A DNA stretch of 64,000 nt, from positions 294,873,966 through 294,937,965 of the forward strand of contig CM057009.1 of assembly GCA_029891345.1 (NCBI GenBank). The letters run 5' to 3'. Positions 54,536-64,000 of the stretch are shown here, in pieces (within the stretch, counting starts at the first letter, position 1; each line of letters begins with the position of its first letter). The notes under the pieces were generated by a model. It did not search any database and was not told the DNA's origin. It saw only the letters and a program-made list of their open reading frames with translations. This DNA comes from Dryococelus australis (Eukaryota > Arthropoda > Insecta > Phasmatodea > Phasmatidae). The translations under genes and the position numbers were made by a program.

Positions 54536-56731
54536 TAACCCAAGAACCCTACTCGGGGTACTGGAGTACCCCAAACAATAAATATGTTGTTGTATCTTCA
54601 AGCAACTTGGCAACACTGACTTGTCCTTCCACATACCTTTCTACCTGACCTTGAAATTGTTATTGTTAGTTGTGGACTGAGAGCTGCTCTATGCAGAGGT
54701 GTTGTAATAGAGTGTTGGGGTACACCAGCACCCCAAGGTAGTGTTAGTGAGAGTATACATATAAGAGGTGTCTGCATGTAAATAGCAATATGTTTTAGAC
54801 TTTATGAAAATATGAGTAACTAAAATACGTTTATTTTTCATAAATGTTAATTTTTTTCAGATATTTTATCCAGTTACAATTCTCTAGTAGCTGGCTACAA
54901 TTCCGCAAAATGAATACTTCAGCATCAGTAGCAACAGCACAGGCAACAACAACAGCATCCGCTAATCGTAAAAAGAAATACTTGTGGTCCCTGACTGAAA
55001 GTGAAATAATGGAACTATTGATGAAATCCGATGACTATAGTACAAGTGACATTTCTTCAGTCACTGAACCCGATTGAGAACATGAATATTGAGACCCAAA
55101 GAAATTAGTAGTGATGGAAAGTGTTTTCCGGTAAGTGGTTCTTCACCTGATGATACGTGTGTTGTGGTAAGAAATTCTTCACCTACTGGACATGACTCAA
55201 ACATTGATTCTGACGATCTTCTCGCAGTGATTGATGTGCCTGACATACTTTTTTGGAAATAATAAGTATAAATGGTGTGGTAAAAAGTCAAATAACATAA
55301 GGTTTACTGCAAGGAATAAAGTGCTTTATCTTCCTGCGAATAAAGGTGCAGCAAGAAATATTAACTGTGGAATAGAAGCATGAAATCTATTTTTTACAGA
55401 GGATATAATAACTGATATTGCAAAACACAAATGCAGAAATTGTTGTGCACCATGCGAAATATACTAGTCACCGATATCAGAACAATGGCAATGATGCTGA
55501 TGAAGATACTACTAAAGCACGAGTAAGACCATAATTTACTCATGATACAGATGTTACAAAACTAAAAGCACTTCTTGGATTATATTATCTAGCTGGTATT
55601 TTGAAAATGAATTCTGTAACTAAACGTGAACTGTTTGATAACCAAACAGGTGTGATCTATTTCCGTAGTACCATGTCACAAGCAAGATTTGAGATCTTGA
55701 CTAACAGCTTACTCTTTGATGATCGCGAAAGTAGGAGTGAATGTCGGAAGAATGATGGAATAGCTGAGATACAGTAGGTTTTCGATCATGTTGTAACAAC
55801 CAGTCAAAAGCTATATATGCCATCAGAATACTGCACAGTCGATGAGCAGTTATTTGGCTTCCATGGATGATGTATTTTCAAGATGTTCATGCCATCAAAA
55901 CATGACAAGTATGGAATTAAGATATTGATGATGTGTGATGCTAAGACATTTTATATGTTGAATTCTCAAGTTAACCCTTGCAAAGGATTCAACTCCCAGA
56001 GGAATACCTGTTTCACAGTATTATTCTACAGATATGAGTAAACCCATTCATGGCACCAACAGGAATTGCACTTTTGATAATTGGTTCACTTCCTTACCCT
56101 TAGCAAAAAAAAATGCTCTGTGAACACTCTGTGACAATGGAGGGTAGAATGAAATCAAATAAACCGAATATTCCTCCATTGCTCAAAGACATTCGTGGAC
56201 GTAAACGAAACAGTGCAATGTTTGCCTTCAGTGGCGAAGAGACTCTTATATATGTCTCCCAAAGAAGAAGAAAAAATTTGTCACAGTGTTATCTACAATG
56301 AATGACCGAAAAGATGAGGACAAAATCATCAGAATCCCAGAAATTATTGAGTTTTATAATGACACATTGTCTGCTTTGATAAATTGTGTCATACTTAGCC
56401 AGTGTAAAGGAAGACTCGTCGATGGCCCTTATGTATATTCTATGGGTTACTGAATGCTGTTGGAATCAATTGCATGGTACTTTTGGCAGGCTCTGAATCA
56501 GAGTCTAAATAATCTGTTCCTAACCGACGTACGCATCTAAAACAATTGGCTACTGATTTGATTAGGCCACATCTTGAGGCTCGAATCAAGATCCCAAGTT
56601 TGTCCCGTAATCTCCTCGCTGCTATAACTGGGATTCTAGGTATTACAGTACAGGAGACATTTCCTATCCAGAAGAACATAAATTCAGGGAGATGTGCTTT
56701 TTGTAGACAAGAATATTATAACAACTATTGA
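54536..56731 (+). mobile_element. piggyBac-like DNA transposon, truncated
   Basis: The left part has a CCC-rich end (ACCCTACTCGGGGTACTGG near 54548) and a second GGGGTACACCAGCACCCC at 54718, which may be terminal and subterminal repeats. The transposase runs to about 56731, where piggyBac sequence stops abruptly against the Polinton penton gene. No TTAA or right terminal repeat is visible at that junction, so the 3' end was deleted together with Polinton sequence. Confidence 0.75.
54910..56731 (+). pseudogene. piggyBac transposase
   Basis: The start ATG 54910 gives the Ser/Thr-rich N-terminus (MNTSASVATAQATTTASANR) and an acidic stretch to a TGA at 55075. Later frames carry LKMNSVTKRELFDNQTG, FRSTMSQARFEILTNSLLF, SEYCTVDEQLFGF (first catalytic Asp region), MPSKHDKYGIKILMMCDAKT (second), RMKSNKPNIPPLLKDI and the C-terminal QLATDLIRPHLEARIKIPSL with GRCAFCRQ of the Cys-rich tail. 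This is the DDE_Tnp_1_7 layout. Many stops and frameshifts show it is dead. Confidence 0.88.
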
Positions 56732-57286
56732 AAAATTGAGTGTTGTGTTTGATAAGAATAAAGTTATCACTATTCCTAGAGGCCAATACGATGTTGAATC
56801 TTTAAAAGAAGCTATAAATTCAATCTATCCATTTTCAAAAAAAAATATTGAATTGACAGCAGATAAAGTAAAAAACAGAATATCTATTAAATCTAGGTTT
56901 GATATTAAACTTGACGACCGACTATCTGATAATCTTGGCTTTGAGAGAAATATGACTATTTAAAAAGACAAAATTGTCGTAGGTACTAAGTTACCTAATT
57001 TTAATCCAGTTAAAACAATAAATGATCATTGTAATTGGGCATATGGAATGTTCATAAAGTATGATGAAACTAATCATTTAGAAACAGATATAATTGCTAG
57101 TTTTCCACCAAAAACTATGTTTTGCTTCAGAGATTATGTTAGTTACAAGCCTACATATCCAATTTGTTATAGAATCAATAATAATTGGGTTCATCACGTT
57201 GTTCTAGAAATTAGGGATGAAAATGTTAAACTGATTGATTTTGATGGTCCTGATATTGACATTGTTTTAAAGATTAAAGATGTTTA
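56732..57286 (+). pseudogene. Penton-like minor capsid protein of Polinton 2
   Basis: One frame with a single TAA at 56961-56963. It begins inside the gene (TIEKLSVVFDKNKVITIPRG, then QYDVESLKEAINSIYPFSKK), continues LDDRLSDNLGFERN and, after the stop, NDHCNWAYGMFIKYDETNHL and VVLEIRDENVKLIDFDGPD. The same motifs occur in the element-1 gene at 8895-9585. The N-terminus was lost when the piggyBac junction formed. The role is probably the virion vertex protein. Confidence 0.65.
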
Positions 57287-57299
57287 AAATATAATATTA

Positions 57300-60200
57300 T
57301 AAAATTATTTGATTAACAGCCTCGCGGCAGTGTATCCATAATATCGTATTTTTCATTCAAAATCATGCATTTGTCATAGTCAAAATTAAATTATTTTGCC
57401 ATAAACTTATTCACCAAATTTTTTTGTTTTCTTTTCTCTTGTAATCACATTTTTTATAATCAGATTTTTGTTAGTTTTTTTGTACTAATTCACCCATTGA
57501 TTTCATGTTTAATTGTACAGCATTTTCGTCATTTAGAGAGAATCCTTTAATTTTTGTAAATTATTTTCCAAAAAAGTTTCATAACCATAGCTTTAAGGCC
57601 CTGTACTTATCCAATGTATACCATAATAATGTTTTCCTAATTCGTCTGTCCATTCGCCAAGCATGCATCCTGTTTTAACCGTATTTATGCCATCATCAAT
57701 GTAAACGACACTGTGTGTCATAATATACTACTTTATCACCTAACTTATCTAACATTTCATATAGACGTAGTCGTGTATTTGATGTGGTAAAAGTTGTTAT
57801 AAATATATTTGTTGTTGTGCTATCTTCTACATGATTATCTTTGTATTTATAGGACACTTCAATTACTTTGTCATTTATATAAACATCATTATCTATTTCT
57901 ATTCTTGCATCTAATAACTAACAATTTGTACCAATGAGCTGGATTAGTTATATATTCCGTTCGTGTCAAATTTTGTCTTTGTCCAAATTTTCCCCAAAGT
58001 GAATTTAAACAAATTTTGGCAACAGCATGTTTCCCTGGATTTTTATCAATTTTTTTAAGGTTTAAGTTCATATTTTGTTATTTTTTTATAACACAAATAT
58101 ATTCATCTTTTGATTTGTAATCTTTTCCCTTTGGACTAGTTTCTAATTTTATTTTCATAAATGTTTGAATGTAGTCTGTAAACATTTTATTACTTTTTTG
58201 TTTGAAATGCCAAACTTCGTGAATTTTGAGTAATTTGTAACCTTTTTCAATAGATTTGTTTTGTTCTAATGTAGTCCATATTCCATCTATTGCTCTTTCT
58301 TCATCATTAGGTTTACATTCTACTTTTTTCTCTACAACACATTTTGAACATTAAGTTTCCAGGTGGCAAAACTTTACATTTGATCAATCCAAATCAATTT
58401 TAGTCGGAATTTTTAGGGTTAAATATTTTAGTAGGATGACCAACTGGGTAATATTCAAACAACATCACTGTTGGATATAAACTACATATATCTATATATC
58501 TAGATTTTTTTCCTGGAACTTTTAATTTTGAAGCATTGGTTCTACCTCCAAAAATTGCATCTCTAGGATGTAATGATTCTGCCACATTTATAGTTTTTTC
58601 TAACTTATTTTTGTAGAAAATCGATTATTTTCCATTTTCAAGCACACATTTCCCTTGCATTGTAACCATTTTGTCTTAAAATTGTCGTTCGATTGTTTGT
58701 TTTAGTAAACAAATCATCCATAATTTCATTGTTAGAATAATTTATTGTGTCTGGTGAATAACAATCAGGACAACCATGCCAAAACAGCCATGACATTGAT
58801 AAATTGTTTAAGTTTTTTCGTCATAGCCATCAACTTTTGCTCGACACATAGTAACTTCTCCGCCATTTAATTCATATCGAACATTTGGAAATGTATTCAA
58901 CAACAAAATTGATTCTTTACTAAACATTTATATTTTATCATTTTTAACTACTGCAATAGTATTATTCATAAGAAAAGTTGATATGTAAACCACCATACAA
59001 ACATCTGAGATTGTTATGTAGCAAAATGGATCTCTATTTGTTATTTCTAGAAAAGATTCTCTAAATTTAAGACAACCACGTCTTAAAATATTAACATCGG
59101 AATCACAATATTCAGCAAGTTCTTTTTTGAAATAGAAAATATAATTTTCTTTATTTTTTTCATTATGGCACTTTAAAAAGTCTTTTCGTTGTTCTTCCTT
59201 CATTGTATTGACTCCATAATATTTTGTAGCGGGTATGTTTCCTACATAATTTTGATTTTCTGGTTTATTAATAAAGTGTGAAAAACATTCTTTTCTAAGC
59301 TCTTTTAAGCCAAATGTTTTGCGGAATGTTGCAATATTTCCTTGAATAAAGTTTATACTATCAATTATTTTGATATTTAGACTCGGCATTTTAAGTTGCA
59401 TAATTTTTTAGCCTTGATATATTGTTTGGGATTTTATATTTTTTCTAACACAATATTGTGAAATAAAATATGAATCGTAGCCTTTTGAATTATTCGCAAT
59501 AAATGTATATCCATTATTTTCTTCAGATATCACCCATTTGCAAAAAATCATCATTTGTAATAAAATGTATTTTGTTTACATTAAAGTTTTGAACAGATAT
59601 AAATTTTGGTGAGTGAAAACCAGTATCTTGTGTGGCTTCATAGTCGAAAAAGTAGTATTTTACTGTTTAAGAACAATTCTTGTATTTTTTGTTGCTTTTG
59701 TCATTACAATTGCAAGTTGTTGTGCAAATACCCCCATTTTGTTGTTTCTCTTGCATATAACATTTGTGTTCATCAGTTTTCACAATTTCCAAGCAATTCC
59801 AACATTTGGTATAACCACATGCGTGTTTTTCATTTCTCTGACATATTTTGTTACAAGTTTTACACTTATAGACTGTTTACATACATCATCGCGATTATCA
59901 AAACATTCCTGTCCAAAGAAATATCTATTACATTTTTGGCAATATATTCTAACACGATCTTCACCTTCCAAAACTTTTTCGTGCTGTGTTTTTTTTAATA
60001 CATAAATTGCATATATTTTATTATTTTTCTTACACTCGTGTTGATCTTTATTATTGTATTGTTTGTCACAATTTTTACAATAATAAACACTAGCTAAAAA
60101 TGCTTTCATATTATTGATGACGACGTAGTGTCCGTCGTGTAATTACAAATAAATAGTTGTTTGTTCTTAAGTTCCAGAATGTATAATTGAATTGAAATTC

Positions 60201-60974
60201 GCAGCTGAAACAACGTTAATTTGGATATTCAGAAAATTTTCTGCATCCATAATATCTTCCAAACTGAAACCGATTTTACAACTTTTGCCCATTCTTACAC
60301 AAATTTCACGAGCCAATTCTAATTGTAATTTTTTTCCTTTTCTAATATAAATAAGCTCATTATTCGTTAGTTCTGTATCCAAACTTATGTTAGTTTCGTA
60401 TGTTAAAGCTGTAATTAAAGCTCTAGGAATACATAAATTATCATAATTGTTAATTTTATTAATACACTGTTTTGTTTTTATATCTTAAGTTAAATTTTTA
60501 AAAAATCCCTTTTGCGCCATTACCGCTGGGTACTCTGTAAACATGTATATCGAAAGTAGTTTCATTGATATCTACATTTTCATGCGATGTAATTACTCTT
60601 TCAATTTTATTATGTAAATTTTCGGCGTTTAAATTCATATTTCTTGAGACCGAAATAGTGTGGTGAAAATTCTGATTATTTGCATATATTCTTATTTTAT
60701 CACCTTGATAATAATCAGTTAATTTTCTTACTGCGTTCATTGCTGCGTGAACAGCATTTCGAGCAGCATTCATTTTTTCTATTGGAGTCCCTTCTAAATT
60801 ATTTATACGAATACCGTATTTTGTTTGCCAAATGTTGAAAGTTTCATTAAAATTACGAATTATTTCGCGAATTTCAAATGGTTTTCTTCTTTCTACGCAT
60901 TCATTAAAAAATTCTTGTTTGAAAGGAAAAATTTGACCAAAACTTTTATTTTCTTCTTTAATTGAAATGGGCAA
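57300..60974 (-). pseudogene. polB: Protein-primed family-B DNA polymerase of Polinton 2
   Basis: Order on the minus strand: N-terminal region 60498-60974 (VDINETTFDIHVYRVPSGNG); 60167-60382; a zinc-finger-like part 59780-60109 (YYCKNCDKQYNNKDQHEC, YCQKCNRYFF); exonuclease motif I FFDYEATQDTG at about 59625-59660; ORF 58928-59401 with ATFRKTFGLKEL and exo III-type YCDSDVNILRRG; polymerase motif A DICSLYPTVM in 58400-58585; motif B KICLNSLWGKFGQR in 57889-58071; motif C begins YYDT at 57714-57725 but is cut by a frameshift inside the motif; C-terminal LGEWTDELGKHYYG near 57620-57670. This enzyme replicates Polinton genomes by protein priming. About ten breaks. Confidence 0.9.
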
Positions 60975-60987
60975 ATTTTTCTTAGTG

Positions 60988-61377
60988 TTATTTCTTGATT
61001 GTACAAATATCTGATAGGAAAATGGGAATATTTATTTTAAATTTATTTATATCTTTCTTATATAATTCATTGATATTGGTATAAGAAAATGGCAAATTTG
61101 CAGTTTTTTTTCCTTGCTCATTAATAATAGCTGTAATTAAATCTGCTTTCCTTAAATTATTTATATTTGTTAAGTTAGAGCTTCTAGCATTAGTTCTTAA
61201 TTCCACAACTGTTAAATCATTTTGTTTTTCTCCTGATTTACGAATTTTTTAATTATGCTTGTAATAAGACCATCATTACATAATTTAGCTAGTTGTTTAT
61301 GTTAATTCACTAGCTATAATTCTCAACTCATTCACTCTCCTTTCGCGCTGCTCTACTGCTGAATAATTCGTAGCCAT
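60988..61377 (-). pseudogene. Small ORF upstream of polymerase B, SAP-like motif
   Basis: The ATG at 61377 opens MATNYSAVEQRERRVNELRI and stops; a further frame 60988-61206 reads TNINNLRKADLITAIINEQG, which resembles a SAP/Rho-N-like helix-extended motif, and ends TIKK. It may be the start of the polymerase gene or a separate DNA-binding protein. Broken by stops at about 61300 and 61220. Confidence 0.4.
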
Positions 61378-61544
61378 ATTTGTTTATTTTTAAGAAATAA
61401 AAATTTATAAACGTTTTAAAAATATAGAAATGAAGAAATGCAAAAAATAATGAAAATACTGAAATGATGTGCTTAAATTATTGATAGTAATTTTTAAAAA
61501 TATTTAAGATCTTCTGTGATACTATTTCTAACTACAGCATTTTA

Positions 61545-62146
61545 GTATATTATTGAATATTTGTCTTTAGTGTTGTTATTAATAAAAAATAATTTTCTAG
61601 ATTTATTCTCATTACAAACTGTGCATGTTTTTGTTGGATAACTATAATTTTGAATTTCATTAAGAATATATTTTGGTGTATTGTGCGATTTAGTTTTTTG
61701 TGCTCTTTCAGATATATAATAGAAACATTTTTTTCCACATTCATATAATATTTTCTCATTAAAACATTATTTACATTTTTTGTATGTTTGTCTATAGTCA
61801 CTTTATGAGGATAAAATGAATCGATAGGTTTTTTCTCATTACATACTCCACATGTCTTAGTTGAATAATCATGTCGAATTTCATTTGTATTGTACGATTT
61901 ACTATTTTTATGCTTTTTTAGATATAGTTTAGAAACATATTTTCTACATTCGCATGGTATGTTCTCTTTTTTTTTTAACTCATTTTGATTTTTGGCATAT
62001 ATAGCAGAACATTTTTCACAGGTGTTAATATGTTTATTTTTTGTGTGCTTATATGATGCAAAACATTCAATGTTTAATAATTCTTCGCCACATTTTTTAC
62101 ATTGCTTAGCTATGGTATTATTTTCCATTTCAAGCATAGTTGCCAT
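61545..62146 (-). pseudogene. Cys-rich zinc-ribbon repeat protein
   Basis: 198 codons starting MATMLEMENN. It carries a repeated module: CKKCGEELLNIECFASYKHT with CEKCSAIYAKN, then TCGVCNEKKPIDSFYPHKVT, and in another frame at 61560-61630 CTVCNENKSRKLFF. Between modules the segment KYVSKLYLKKHKNSKSYNTN recurs in decayed form (61690-61735). The C-x2-C, 8-10 residues, aromatic, about 10 residues, C-x2-C pattern suggests tandem zinc ribbons. The 3' third is frame-shifted. I know no named function; Polintons often carry such proteins near one end. Confidence 0.55.
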
Positions 62147-62219
62147 TTTGTTTATTAAGAGAATGAAAAAATAATTTTCTTTGATAATTTGTTTCTTTAT
62201 AAATTACACAAAACAAAAT

Positions 62220-62513
62220 ATGGAATCTCTCATGAAGAAATTGAACAAATCGTTTGAATTCACGAAACTACAAGATCTAGAAAAAATAAATGGTTTACTG
62301 CCACAGATTTTGAAATTTATGAATCCAATTTTGGTAAAAAAAATTAATTGTATTCTAGATGACAAGTTTAAAATTTAATTACCAGAGTGCTATGTGAAAA
62401 TATTAGATAAAAATTCTTTGAAACTACTAAATGAGAAGGAAGTTTTTATGTCATATAAAGGCTTAAAAGAACTGAAAAATGGGAAGTCTGTGCGTGATAC
62501 AGCGTTCTCTTGA
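62220..62513 (+). pseudogene. Small conserved-looking ORF at right end of Polinton 2
   Basis: 97 codons from ATG 62220 (MESLMKKLNKSFEFTKLQDL) to TGA 62511-62513 with a single in-frame TAA at 62376. After the stop it reads LPECYVKILDKNSLKLLNEK and VFMSYKGLKELKNGKSV. The even composition across the stop argues that it was one gene. Family not recognised. It is divergent from the Cys-rich gene, with about 75 bases between them that could hold both promoters. Confidence 0.45.
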
Positions 62514-62519
62514 AAATAT

Positions 62520-63265
62520 ATAAAACTTTCTATTCATTTGAATCTATTTAACATTTTCTTTATTTTATCTTATTTTGTTTGATCTTGGGATAAATTTGCT
62601 TGATTTAGATTGCTCGCTTGCAAAATAAGCGTTTTCTAGAAAACACTCAAATTTGCTTGAAAATCGAGAAATTTGACTTATTTTAGCTTAAATTTGCTTG
62701 ATTTTGGTTCTAAATCTTTCGTGCTCGATTCGTGCCGGATTTTTTTTGGGGGGCGGAAATTCAAACGTGAAATTCGGGGGAAAACCATGAAATTTTTAGT
62801 AAAAAACATGATATTCGGGGGGTAAAATGCATGAATTTTGGAAGGGGGGAAATTTCGAACAGTGATGAAAAAAAACCAGAAATTTGGGGGAAAAGCTTGA
62901 TGTTTGGGGTAAAAAACACTAAATTTGGGCCTAAAAATGTATTGTCCTCAATGTACCCATATACAACTGTAAACCACTGCACGAATACCAATTCCGTTCT
63001 CTTCCCATTGTCATAGTACAGAACATTTCACATTGCAGAAGTGGAACTGCCGCCTGTACCTCAAGCTACAGCCGCGCACGCCAGACAAAATTATGTCACT
63101 ATTCGGCAACATATGTCGGAACGCCATTCGCCAATCAGCGCCTGGCAACTTACTTGCCTGTCCACTACCCAGCCATTAGTAAACCTTCGGCAGCACGTAG
63201 TAGCCAATCAGGCACAGACATGTACAGCCAATCAGTGAATAGCGTATGCCTACGTTAAAGGAACC
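62520..63265. other. No gene; AAATTTGCTTGA and GGGG repeats
   Basis: 62571-62705 repeats AAATTTGCTTGA four times. 62740-62935 repeats units of the form GAAATTY-GGGGG-AAAA about eight times with G runs of 3 to 7. It may contain the eroded right end of Polinton 2. The rest is intergenic; 63040-63240 is GC-richer with CCAATCAG repeated. Confidence 0.5.
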
Positions 63266-63270
63266 GGCGA

Positions 63271-63711
63271 GTGTACAGAAGAAATGGTCGTAACAGGCGG
63301 CTCACACGAAGCAAGTTTTATTTTCCTGCTATTGATTTATTAGATAATAAATGTGCGTCTACAAGGGCGTTTGGAGTAGATGAAGCTTACACGTTATTGG
63401 ATATGAGAGTAGATTTTGGACTTGCCCAGAAAGAGACGTTGTCTGGCACAACGTTTTTCGAAGTGGCTGTTATTTTTCATTCAAATTATCTAGATTATAA
63501 TGATGCGAAAATTATGACTAATTTTGAACCTAATGATGTTCTTGCCTATAGAACCACCACTGTTGCTGTTACAGCGATTGACAGCCATCCTGTAATTCAT
63601 GTTACCCCTTGTGCAATTCTGTATACTTACCCATTCTGTGACTGGACAGCACTTTGTACTCTGCAACGTCCATTACTGGTCGGCTGTAAGCAAATTGAGT
63701 GTCCCAATTAG
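63271..63711 (+). CDS. Unrecognised 146-codon open frame
   Basis: Open from a GTG at 63271 to TAG 63709-63711 with no ATG near the start, so it may be an exon or a fragment. It reads FPAIDLLDNKCASTRAFGVD, then TLLDMRVDFGLAQKETLSGT and FFEVAVIFHSNYLDYNDAK. Composition is protein-like in an AT-rich setting. No family recognised. Confidence 0.3.
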   Translation: MYRRNGRNRRLTRSKFYFPAIDLLDNKCASTRAFGVDEAYTLLDMRVDFGLAQKETLSGTTFFEVAVIFHSNYLDYNDAKIMTNFEPNDVLAYRTTTVAVTAIDSHPVIHVTPCAILYTYPFCDWTALCTLQRPLLVGCKQIECPN

Positions 63712-63719
63712 AAAATCTT

Positions 63720-64000
63720 TTAAAGTTTAACTTGATTTAATATTCATAGTATACTTGTTACGAAGAGAAACATTTTTTGTTGAATAAAACAAAGTTGGTT
63801 TGGCGCAAACAAATTAATTAACGGTATATGGGGCAATTAAATATTCTGTGGTTTAAATCTAATTACTGTGTTGTTTTTATTTGAATGCTCCGATCTGAAA
63901 GAATTTGGTTGATGCAACTAAACCTTTGTTTTTTTTTTCTCTTTATATTACCCAGCTTTGTTTATTATAAACAGAAGAGTAAAAGCACGACCGAGTTTTG
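63720..64000. other. No gene recognised
   Basis: AT-rich end of the window with an AATAAA at 63784. Confidence 0.4.

Larger units (their letters stand above)
48020..62520 (+). mobile_element. Polinton/Maverick (adintovirus-like) element 2, decayed
   Basis: About 14.5 kb of very AT-rich DNA carries, in order, PLA2-like (+), pX-like (+), adenain (+), fibre-like (+), integrase (+), BRO-N (-), matrixin (-), ATPase fragment (-), penton-like (+), polymerase B (-), Cys-rich repeat protein (-) and a small ORF (+). This is close to a full virus-like Polinton set except for the major capsid gene, which I cannot find. A piggyBac and a SINE-like insertion interrupt it. TIRs were not identified, so the limits are gene limits. 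Nearly every gene has at least one stop or frameshift. Confidence 0.88.

Noticed and set aside
59606..60005. Two 130-codon plus-strand ORFs rich in Phe, Ile and Cys
   Set aside because: They are antisense to the polymerase N-terminal zinc-finger and exonuclease region.

Overview
The window is eukaryotic nuclear DNA, AT-rich and packed with nested and decayed transposable elements. tRNA-derived SINEs, a copia element primed by an internal initiator-tRNA fragment, a piggyBac, many MITEs and two Polinton/Maverick (adintovirus-like) elements point to an arthropod, most likely an insect. A polyneopteran is my guess, without proof. I see no intact host gene.

Region 1 (about 1-27480) is an old Polinton with very long terminal inverted repeats (TIRs). 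The left arm is 1-1704 plus 6535-8110 and runs off the window start; the right arm is 24080-27480. Its surviving genes (8157-12354, plus strand, relatively GC-rich) are a pX-like core protein, an adenain-type cysteine protease, a penton-like minor capsid protein, a double-jelly-roll major capsid protein, a small Polinton-associated gene and one unknown ORF. All the recognised ones are broken. The left arm is split by a MITE (1706-2118) and by an unusual element (about 2200-6535) whose two 1.45-kb inverted arms flank a dead geminivirus/CRESS-type replication initiator (Rep). A copia retrotransposon (15022-20109, minus strand) sits in the interior. Both TIRs carry tRNA-like sequences and clusters of AAGATGGCGG motifs.

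Region 2 (27480-48000) has no convincing gene. It holds members of a MITE family ending GGCTGTTCACGGTAAAGTGAGC, four tRNA-SINE copies (counting one in region 1), MITEs nested in MITEs, a 159-bp tandem array (35300-36430) that grew from a MITE end, a candidate Gypsy-type solo LTR (46122-47073), GC-rich segments and simple repeats.

Region 3 (about 48020-62520) is a second, unrelated, very AT-rich Polinton with most of a virus-like gene set. Plus strand: phospholipase A2-like protein, pX-like protein, adenain, a fibre-like protein with phage-tail-type repeats, an integrase with a chromodomain, a penton-like protein and a small C-terminal ORF. Minus strand: BRO-N protein, matrixin metalloprotease, C-terminal piece of a packaging ATPase, protein-primed family-B DNA polymerase and a cysteine-rich repeat protein. 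A piggyBac and a 410-bp insertion with 10-bp target duplication break the centre. No major capsid gene is visible. Element 1 keeps virion genes and has lost replication and integration genes, while element 2 keeps replication and integration genes and has lost the capsid. Both are pseudogenised, so this is a fossil record and not an active system.
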